Assembly (NCBI GenBank): GCA_016776705.1
Contig: JADHSW010000002.1
Span: 1 to 35,528 of the forward strand
DNA: 35,528 bases
Direction: 5' to 3'
DNA from: Rhodospirillales bacterium
GTDB lineage: Bacteria > Pseudomonadota > Alphaproteobacteria > Rhodospirillales > JABHCV01
The position numbers were made by a program, and so were the translations under genes. Below the pieces are notes generated by a model. That model saw only the letters and a list, made by a program, of their open reading frames with translations, was not told the origin of the DNA and did not search any database. This document shows positions 22,193 to 29,547 of this stretch, in pieces. The number at the start of each line of letters is the position of its first letter. Position 1 is the stretch's first letter.

Positions 22193-22624
22193 TCAACCAG
22201 TAAAGGGATAGATATGAATGGCCATGGCATAGACGACGACGCCGGAGATAGAGACATACAGCCACAACGGCAGGGTCCAGCGGGCAAGGCGTTTGTGGGC
22301 GTCAAACTTGCCGCTAAAGGCGCGGTAGGCGAGAAAGGGAACAATGGGTGTCAGGATCACGGCACCCAGTACGTGGGCGATCAGGATGGCGAAATAGATC
22401 GGACGAATAACGCCTTCACCGCCAAATTTTGCGAGACCGGAATTCATGTGGTAATAGACATAAACAATCAGAAAAAGCACGGCCACGCCAAGGGCAGATA
22501 CCATCATCGCCTTGTGGCGAGTGCGATCGCCAATGCGGATAAAATAAAAACCGGTTAGCAGCATTGCGATGGTGGTGGAATTCAATCCGGCGAGAATATG
22601 GGGAAACGTTGTGATTTCGATCAT
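22193..22624 (-). CDS. DUF420 domain-containing membrane protein (possible oxidase assembly factor, CtaM-like)
   Basis: FPHILAGLNSTTIAMLLTGFYFIRIGDRTRHKAMMVSALGVAVLFLIVYVYYH...IAHVLGA...AHKRLARWTLPLWLYVSISGVVVY matches the DUF420 pattern of TMs and His residues. Confidence 0.8.
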   Translation of the reverse strand: MIEITTFPHILAGLNSTTIAMLLTGFYFIRIGDRTRHKAMMVSALGVAVLFLIVYVYYHMNSGLAKFGGEGVIRPIYFAILIAHVLGAVILTPIVPFLAYRAFSGKFDAHKRLARWTLPLWLYVSISGVVVYAMAIHIYPFTG

Positions 22625-22627
22625 CGC

Positions 22628-22744
22628 TCAGGGGCCGTAGTTGATTATTTTATACATGATTGAAGCATACATAAGAATGGCAATGCCAAGTAAAATGCCA
22701 AAGATAAGCCATTTGTTGAATTTGGGCTTCGGGTTGTCAGTCAT
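22628..22744 (-). CDS. Small single-TM protein (38 aa) in the cytochrome oxidase cluster, not in the supplied ORF track
   Basis: Reverse-strand ATG at 22744 to TGA at 22628: MTDNPKPKFNKWLIFGILLGIAILMYASIMYKIINYGP*. Stop lies 3 nt before the DUF420 start; polar N-terminus plus hydrophobic helix. Confidence 0.65.
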   Translation of the reverse strand: MTDNPKPKFNKWLIFGILLGIAILMYASIMYKIINYGP

Positions 22745-22810
22745 GAATGGCTCCCAAGCCAGATTAGTTTAGGGATTGCCGGGAATATAGGTCCGCTTTG
22801 GGCAAAAGAA

Positions 22811-22841
22811 AAGGCGGGAGTCGCATTGCGATTCCCGCCTT
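22811..22841 (-). terminator. Stem-loop, likely rho-independent terminator/attenuator after coxA
   Basis: AAGGCGGGAGTCGC-ATT-GCGATTCCCGCCTT: 14-bp arms with one G-T pair, followed on the minus strand by TTCTTTT; lies just after the coxA stop. Confidence 0.75.
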
Positions 22842-22861
22842 CGACTTATGATCAAGAAACC

Positions 22862-24469
22862 TTACTTGTGGTAATCGTAAGGCGACCAGCCCGCGCTAAC
22901 CGTTACGGACTCGGTGAAGTTGCCAGGTCCCGGGGGGTTCGGTGCGTGGGTCCATTCAAGTGATCTGGAATTCCACGGGTTGGCCGGAGCCTTTTCGCCC
23001 GAGATTGCACACTTGATCCAGCCGTAAATCATGATGGCGACACCGGCGGCGGTAAGGAACGCACCCACCGTGGCGACTTCATGGTAGCCTTCGAACTGCG
23101 GGAACATTTCATAGTTCCAGTAGCGACGCGGCATGCCTTGCGGGCCGATGATAAACAAGGGCCAGAAGGTCAGATTGATGCCAGCGAAGTTCAGATAGAA
23201 CCCGATCTTCGCCATGCCGGTATCGGCCATGCGTCCGGTCATCTTGGGGAACCAGTAGTAGACGGCGGCAAACACCGCGTATGTCGAGAACAGCCCCATG
23301 ATGAAGTGGAAGTGAGCATGAATGAAAGAGGTTTCAGACAAATGCACCGTAAGCGAGGTCATGGCCAACGGAATACCCGTCAGGCCGCCAACCATGATCA
23401 GGTACAACATGGCAACACAGTACATCATGGCAACGTTGTAGGTGATTGCTGCCCGCCAAAGGGTACCCCACAAGGACATTACAACAAGGCCAACCGGGAC
23501 CGAAATCAACAGGGTTGAAATCATCATGCCGATACGAATCCAGTCCGGCATACCGGTGACATACAGGTGATGAATCCATACTTCACCACCGATGGCGACA
23601 ATGCCACCAATACCGCCATAAATGCAGACCTTGTAGTTGAAGACCGGATTCTTGGCCATGGTTGCGATGACTTCGAACATGATGCCCACAGCCGGCAGGA
23701 AAATAACGTAAACGGCCGGGTGCGAATAGAACCAGAAAAGGTTCTGGTACAAAAGCACATCGCCGCCAGCTGCCGGGTTAAAGAAGTGAGTGCCAAGATA
23801 TTTATCAAACAACAACAAGGTCACGGCGGCTGCCAGTACGGGAATGAAAACCAACTGCAGGACAAACGCTGCCAGGGTGGTCCAGACGAAGACATTGAGC
23901 TGGTTCCAGCCCATGCCCGGTGCCCGCATGTAAATCACTGTAACCAGGAAGTTGACGGCGCCCAGGATCGATGAGAAGCCAAGCAAGTGGACAGTAAACA
24001 CGTAGAACGATGTGTTCCCAGCCGTCGTCACCGCATAGGGCGGGTAGCCTGTCCACATTATGTCCGGGGTGTCGGGAATGACGATGCTGATCAATGCCAG
24101 GATAATGGCAAAGTAGAAAAGCCAGATGCTGAAGGCATTGATGCGTGGAAACGCCACATCGGGAGCGCCGATCATAAGTGGCAGGAAGTAATTTGCCGCA
24201 AACCCGGTCAGTCCCGGAATAAGGAACGCCAGGATCATGGCCGCACCGTGGAAGTAAAGCCACTCGTTGTAATCGGTGCCTGTTTCGATGAACTGGGCAC
24301 CAAGCTGTGCCTGTTCAAGGCGCATCATCAGGGCCATCATGCCGGCCACGGCGAAGGCGGCAATTGATCCAATCAGATACATGACGCCGATACGTTTGTG
24401 ATCGGTGGTGAAAATCCACTCTTTAAGGTTAAAACCTTCGTCAGCGTGGGTTGATGTTGCTGTACTCAT
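22862..24469 (-). CDS. ctaD: Cytochrome c oxidase subunit I, A2-type (YSHPxVY)
   Basis: EWIFTTDHKRIGVMYL, FWFYSHPAVYVIFLPAVGIM, VWIHHLYVTG, THFHFIMG-type motif HAHFHFIMGLFSTYAVFAAVYYWFPKMTG. Confidence 0.95.
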   Translation of the reverse strand: MSTATSTHADEGFNLKEWIFTTDHKRIGVMYLIGSIAAFAVAGMMALMMRLEQAQLGAQFIETGTDYNEWLYFHGAAMILAFLIPGLTGFAANYFLPLMIGAPDVAFPRINAFSIWLFYFAIILALISIVIPDTPDIMWTGYPPYAVTTAGNTSFYVFTVHLLGFSSILGAVNFLVTVIYMRAPGMGWNQLNVFVWTTLAAFVLQLVFIPVLAAAVTLLLFDKYLGTHFFNPAAGGDVLLYQNLFWFYSHPAVYVIFLPAVGIMFEVIATMAKNPVFNYKVCIYGGIGGIVAIGGEVWIHHLYVTGMPDWIRIGMMISTLLISVPVGLVVMSLWGTLWRAAITYNVAMMYCVAMLYLIMVGGLTGIPLAMTSLTVHLSETSFIHAHFHFIMGLFSTYAVFAAVYYWFPKMTGRMADTGMAKIGFYLNFAGINLTFWPLFIIGPQGMPRRYWNYEMFPQFEGYHEVATVGAFLTAAGVAIMIYGWIKCAISGEKAPANPWNSRSLEWTHAPNPPGPGNFTESVTVSAGWSPYDYHK

Positions 24470-24496
24470 ATCAATAAAACTCCTTGGGCTTTGGCC

Positions 24497-25198
24497 TTAG
24501 CCTTCGGCCTGTTCAGCCAGCCATTTTTCGAATTCCTCGGGCGACACTGCTTCAACAGCCGTATACATTTCCGAGTGCGAGTTACCGCAGAATTCCCGAC
24601 ACGTGACGAGGGTTTCAACTGCTTCGATCGGGTTAAACCAGATGTAGGTAACCCGACCCGGCATGACATCTTCCGTCAGCCGGTAATAGGGCAAGCCGAA
24701 GGAATGGATGACGTCATCAGACGTCATCCGCAACACAACAGGAATTCCGATGGGTACTTTCAGTTCATCGGTCGTGGTGCCGTCTTCGTATTCAAACTCC
24801 CAGTACCACTGATAGCCTGTGACTTTAATTTCCATGGCGTCTTCGGGAACTGTGCGCTGATGCTCCCATACCGTCCAGCCCTTGGCGGCAAGGTACAAAT
24901 CGTCAGCCATGAAAATGGCTGCCGGGATCAGGGCCCAACCAATTGCGTTAGCTGTCGTCAAGGACTTTGCGGTCCCGACTTCATCCGGGCTTTTTGCCTT
25001 GAAGCGGATCAGCATGTAAATGGCTGCAACGATGAAAATCACACCGATAACGGTGATGTCGATCAACACCTCGTGCCAAAGTTCGTTCCAGTCGGCTCGC
25101 GTGTCGGGGGTATCTCCCGCCGCCGCAAATGCCGGTGTTGCGAGCAACAGGGATGCTGCGGCACCGTTAAGCACTGACATGATTTGCTTAAGTTTCAA
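24497..25198 (-). CDS. ctaC: Cytochrome c oxidase subunit II
   Basis: GYQWYWEFEYEDG, DVIHSFGLP, CuA motif CREFCGNSHSEM. Confidence 0.94.
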   Translation of the reverse strand: MKLKQIMSVLNGAAASLLLATPAFAAAGDTPDTRADWNELWHEVLIDITVIGVIFIVAAIYMLIRFKAKSPDEVGTAKSLTTANAIGWALIPAAIFMADDLYLAAKGWTVWEHQRTVPEDAMEIKVTGYQWYWEFEYEDGTTTDELKVPIGIPVVLRMTSDDVIHSFGLPYYRLTEDVMPGRVTYIWFNPIEAVETLVTCREFCGNSHSEMYTAVEAVSPEEFEKWLAEQAEG

Positions 25199-26027
25199 GT
25201 TTCTTCTCCCTCTCTCTTTGCCGGCGTCGGTAAAAAATTACCGATCCGGAGAACGCAGTAACTCCGAAGGTTAGTGAACCAACGGCGACAAATAATGGAA
25301 TGTTGTAGGTGTATCGACCTTCTTTGTAGTTGTAGCTGTAACAAAGGCTGGTCGCGAAATTAATGATCTCACTGGGTCTGAATTTACCCTGCTTGGCGTC
25401 GAAAACAGCCAGTTCGACGTCGTTTGACTCCACATTCAGTGAGTATAGAACACGAATGAGCCTGCCTTCGGCGGACAAGAAAAGGAAGGCGCCCGGATGG
25501 AAGAACGTCCGATCATGCGGTGACCAGAAGTATTTAAAGCCCAGTTTGTCAGCAAAAGGTTTGATTTGGTCGGGGTTCTTCATTGTGGCAAAGGTCCAGC
25601 CTTCGCCAACCTTTCTGGTTTCTTCAAGATGTTGCTTGAACACACCCAGTTTTTCCAGGCTGTCATGCTCGTCAAAGGAAATCGTCAGAACCTCGAAGTC
25701 TTTCCCCATTTTGATTTTACTAACGCCAGCAAGCCGGTCACGAAGATCGGCGTTGATGACGGAACAGCTGCCATCGCATGAATAATACGAAAGCACCAAA
25801 ATCAATGGCTTGCCCAGTTTCTCGGACAGTTTGAATTCTTTGCCGTTCTCGTCGATAAGGGAAATGCCTTTATCGACCTTGGCCCCGAGATGCTTCTGTT
25901 CGTCAATTTGGAAGACCGTCGGATCGATGTAGGATTCCGGCACACGGTTGTACTGCGCCTTTGCTGCGGTTGCAAAAAAGACGGAGCACAAAAGTATGCC
26001 TGTAATTGTATGTTGAACCCTCAGCAT
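25188..26027 (-). CDS. SCO1/SenC family copper chaperone with C-terminal TM
   Basis: LILVLSYYSCDGSCSVINADL (CxxxC) and FFHPGAFLFLSAEG (His); signal peptide from Met at 26027; C-terminal TM YNIPLFVAVGSLTFGVTAFSGSVIFY. Confidence 0.85.
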   Translation of the reverse strand: MLRVQHTITGILLCSVFFATAAKAQYNRVPESYIDPTVFQIDEQKHLGAKVDKGISLIDENGKEFKLSEKLGKPLILVLSYYSCDGSCSVINADLRDRLAGVSKIKMGKDFEVLTISFDEHDSLEKLGVFKQHLEETRKVGEGWTFATMKNPDQIKPFADKLGFKYFWSPHDRTFFHPGAFLFLSAEGRLIRVLYSLNVESNDVELAVFDAKQGKFRPSEIINFATSLCYSYNYKEGRYTYNIPLFVAVGSLTFGVTAFSGSVIFYRRRQREREKKLET

Positions 26028-26059
26028 GGTTCTGATCCGTATTCCCCCGGAATTTTGTC

Positions 26060-26842
26060 TTACCAGAAGTAAATTTGTGAAACGACGAAGAACCAGACGA
26101 CGTCCACAAAGTGCCAGTAAACAGAGGCACAAACGACAAAGGCATGGTTTGTCTTGCCCTTTAGCGCGGGGATCAGGACAGCAACAAATGTCGCCAGACC
26201 AATAAATACGTGGGACGCATGGAAGCCGGTGATCGAATAGAACGCCGAACTATATGCATTGGTTTCGGGAACGAAGCCTTCATGGATGAGGTGCTGGTAT
26301 TCATAAACTGTGCAACCCAGGAACAGGGTACCAAGCAAAATGCTGATAATCAGCCACTTGTTAAAGCCACCATTATCCTTGTTGTCCAACTTCACTTCCG
26401 CGACATGCATGGTTAAACTGGACGAAACCAGGATCACCGTCATGATCAACGGGATCGTCGTGTTGATGTCGGGCGTGCCTTCGGGTGGCCAGTTGTTGCC
26501 TGCGCTCAGACGCATCATCCAGTAACTGGCGAACAAGCCCAGGAAGATGAAAATTTCTGAAACAATGAAGATGGGCAAGCCGACGATGGAAACACCGACC
26601 ACAAGGTTTTCATGGCTCATGCCTTCCTGGACCCATTTTGCAACACCGGCAAGGATTAGCGGAACGCCAAGACCTGCACCGATGATGGTCATCATCTGGT
26701 TTTCGTAAACAAAATATCCGGAAAAGCCGATTGGAACCAACATGAAGATACCGGCGACAAGCACCAATGGCGCCCAACTGGTTTCCCAATGATGTTCGTG
26801 TTGGGTACCACCTGTGTGGGCGACTTCGGATTCTACTGACAT
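26060..26842 (-). CDS. ctaE: Cytochrome c oxidase subunit III
   Basis: SEIFIFLGLFASYWMMRLSAGNNWPPEG, YSITGFHASHVFIGL, VYWHFVDVVWFFVVSQIYFW. Confidence 0.95.
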   Translation of the reverse strand: MSVESEVAHTGGTQHEHHWETSWAPLVLVAGIFMLVPIGFSGYFVYENQMMTIIGAGLGVPLILAGVAKWVQEGMSHENLVVGVSIVGLPIFIVSEIFIFLGLFASYWMMRLSAGNNWPPEGTPDINTTIPLIMTVILVSSSLTMHVAEVKLDNKDNGGFNKWLIISILLGTLFLGCTVYEYQHLIHEGFVPETNAYSSAFYSITGFHASHVFIGLATFVAVLIPALKGKTNHAFVVCASVYWHFVDVVWFFVVSQIYFW

Positions 26843-27013
26843 AGATATTCCCCCGTGAACGTAAACGCTTCTCTGTCACTTTTTTTCACAAGAAAGCCAT
26901 TCAGCCAAAGCTCAAAAAAGTAAAAACATAAATGCGTAACAATTAAGTCCTAAATTAATGGACACTATGTAACATTATTCCAATTCTTAATAGCGTATAC
27001 TCATATGGTGAAA

Positions 27014-27088
27014 CAACCCATGAATTTATCCTGTCGCGCGGGATAAGGGGTTGGCGAAAGTATAAATAAGCCCTTAAAATATAAGGGC
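27014..27088. other. Two consecutive stem-loops in intergenic region
   Basis: CAACCC(27014-27019)/GGGTTG(27048-27053) enclosing TTATCC(27026-27031)/GGATAA(27041-27046); then GCCCTTA-AAATA-TAAGGGC (27070-27088). Confidence 0.5.
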
Positions 27089-27309
27089 AAACTAATATAA
27101 AGGAGGTAATATTCCGAAATTTGGCCTGTTTATTGGGCCTTTAACGATTATTTTTTTATCTGATTTGTATTGGCGGCATTCTTTGCTCTTGAGTGCCGCC
27201 TGTCCGGACCTTGGTTTACTGGAGCTTTTTAAGCCAAAGGTTTAAAGATAAATTGTCAAATTTAAAATGTCCCGCAGGATAAAAATGCTAATCCTCACCA
27301 TATTTACCC

Positions 27310-27546
27310 TCAGGAACAACAACCCTTTGGGGTTTCCTGGATGGGTGGGCAGGGGGTAGAGCCGAAAGAGCAGAAGACACAACAGTCTCCCGGTTTCGGT
27401 TTCAGGAGAGTCTTGCAGTTCTCACACTCATAAAAAAAGATACAGGCATCGATGGGCATGGATTCAGATTTGCTGTGCCCACATTCCGGGCAGCTTAAAA
27501 CCGAATACAGTTCAATATGCTTGGACGGTGTTTCCTGGTTATTCAT
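27310..27546 (-). CDS. GDCCVxC domain-containing small Cys-rich protein
   Basis: MNNQETPSKHIELYSVLSCPECGHSKSESMPIDACIFFYECENCKTLLKPKPGDCCVFCSFGSTPCPPIQETPKGCCS: GDCCVxCS...CPPxQ signature; track start at 27573 is 9 codons upstream. Confidence 0.85.
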   Translation of the reverse strand: MNNQETPSKHIELYSVLSCPECGHSKSESMPIDACIFFYECENCKTLLKPKPGDCCVFCSFGSTPCPPIQETPKGCCS

Positions 27547-27676
27547 GATGCTGTTCCGGGGGGCCTCAAACACGAGCTAAATAAATAGGCAATCGACTAT
27601 ATAGTCAGCTAAGGGTAAGCAACGTATTATATATTTGGAAATATACTATAATCTAAATGTTATTGAGACTGTAATT

Positions 27677-29479
27677 ATGAATAAAAAAGTCGAAAAAGGT
27701 CAGGCTGCTGTCGACCCGGAAAAACTCTCCCTGGCCATGCAGGACTTTGCTGAACGGGGTCAGCGTATTGCGCAAGCTTTCATAAAACGACAAGAGTCAC
27801 ATGACGGCTTTCAAATGAGCGATGCGAGCGTCGTCTCGAAGGCCTTTCTGGAACTTGCCCAGCAATTAATGTCCAATCCCGTCAAAATTCTTGAAACCCA
27901 GGCGAAGCTCTGGAACGACTATGCGGAATTATGGCAGGCGACGGCGAAACGCATGGCCGGCGAAGAAGCCGAGGTTGTCGCCAAGCCCGAACAGGGGGAT
28001 CGGCGGTTTCAGGATGAAGCCTGGAACGACCAGGTGGTCTTCGACTTTATCAAGCAATCCTATTTGTTAACATCTGACTGGATGAAACATACAGTCCGCG
28101 ATGTTGAAGGCCTGGATGACAAGACCGCTCAAAAGGTTCAGTTTTATACCCGCCAGTGGGTCGATGCCCTGTCGCCCAGCAATTTTGTTGCGACCAATCC
28201 TGTGGTTTTGCGCGAAACGGCGGAAAGTGGCGGCGAGAACCTGCTCCATGGCATGGAAAACCTGCTCACCGATCTTGAAAAAGGTAAGGGAGAACTGAAA
28301 ATATCGATGACCGACGAGGCGGCATTTACCCTGGGCGAGAATGTCGCGACTTCACCGGGAAAGGTGGTTTTTCAAAACGATTTAATGCAGCTCATCCAGT
28401 ACGAGCCGACGACGAAAACCGTCCGCGATGTCCCCCTTATGATCGTTCCGCCATGGATCAACAAGTTCTATGTCCTTGATCTGCAACCCAATAATTCATT
28501 CATAAAATGGAACGTTGATCAGGGTAACACCGTTTTTGTCATTTCCTGGGTTAATCCGGGTGCCGAGCTATCCCAGAAAGCTTTCGATGATTACATGCTT
28601 GAAGGGCCGATTGAGGCCCTGGGCGCCATCGAAAAGGCGACCGGACAAAAGAAAGTCAACATTGTCGGTTATTGCATTGGCGGCACGCTGACCGCCAGCA
28701 CGCTTGCCTATATGGCGGCCAGGAAGGATAACCGCATTCAGTCGGCGACCTTCCTGACGACCATGGTTGATTTTTCTGACCCCGGTGAACTGGGCGTCTT
28801 CATTGATGAAGAGCAGCTTGACCTGATGGAAGAACACATGCGCGAAAAGGGATATCTTGAAGGCTCCCACATGTCATCGGTGTTCAATATGATGCGCGAC
28901 AATGATTTGATCTGGTCGTTTGTCGTCAATAATTACCTGATGGGCCGCCGCCCATTACCGTTCGATCTACTGTACTGGAATTCGGATTCGACCCGCATGC
29001 CGGTGATGATGCACAGTTTTTATCTGCGCAATATGTATTTGAAGAACAAACTGGTCGAACCCGGCGGAGTTTCTCTGGCCGGTGAGCCTATCGATCTGAC
29101 CAAGATTAAAACGCCAACATATATACTTTCCACTCTTGATGACCATATCGCACCGTGGCAATCGACCTATGCAGCGACGGGATTATATAGCGGGCCAAAA
29201 CGTTTCGTCCTTTCGGCCTCAGGACATATTGCCGGGGTCGTAAACCCACCGGAAAAGGAAAAGTACTGTTACTGGACCAACCCCAAGATACCGAAAGACC
29301 CGAAAAAATGGCAGGAAGACGCCAAACAGCATAAAGGCTCCTGGTGGCCGGATTGGGACAAGTGGTTGAAAAAGCATTCGGGTGGCAAGGATGTAAAAGC
29401 GCGCAAGCCGGGCGATGGCAAACTGAAGCCCATTGAAGATGCGCCGGGTTCTTACGTCAAAGTGCGAATAAGGGAATAG
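27677..29479 (+). CDS. phaC: Class I polyhydroxyalkanoate synthase
   Basis: LMIVPPWINKFYVLDLQPNNSFIKWNVDQGNTVFVISWVNPG, lipase-like box VNIVGYCIGGTLTA, W-rich C-terminus PAxHKGSWWPDWDKWL. Start at 27677 (MNKKVEKGQ). Confidence 0.95.
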   Translation: MNKKVEKGQAAVDPEKLSLAMQDFAERGQRIAQAFIKRQESHDGFQMSDASVVSKAFLELAQQLMSNPVKILETQAKLWNDYAELWQATAKRMAGEEAEVVAKPEQGDRRFQDEAWNDQVVFDFIKQSYLLTSDWMKHTVRDVEGLDDKTAQKVQFYTRQWVDALSPSNFVATNPVVLRETAESGGENLLHGMENLLTDLEKGKGELKISMTDEAAFTLGENVATSPGKVVFQNDLMQLIQYEPTTKTVRDVPLMIVPPWINKFYVLDLQPNNSFIKWNVDQGNTVFVISWVNPGAELSQKAFDDYMLEGPIEALGAIEKATGQKKVNIVGYCIGGTLTASTLAYMAARKDNRIQSATFLTTMVDFSDPGELGVFIDEEQLDLMEEHMREKGYLEGSHMSSVFNMMRDNDLIWSFVVNNYLMGRRPLPFDLLYWNSDSTRMPVMMHSFYLRNMYLKNKLVEPGGVSLAGEPIDLTKIKTPTYILSTLDDHIAPWQSTYAATGLYSGPKRFVLSASGHIAGVVNPPEKEKYCYWTNPKIPKDPKKWQEDAKQHKGSWWPDWDKWLKKHSGGKDVKARKPGDGKLKPIEDAPGSYVKVRIRE

Positions 29480-29547
29480 AGAAGCTCCCTCACAGGACAA
29501 ATAAAAAGTGCCTTCTTTTCCAATTATTTGCCCGAAATGGCAAATAA

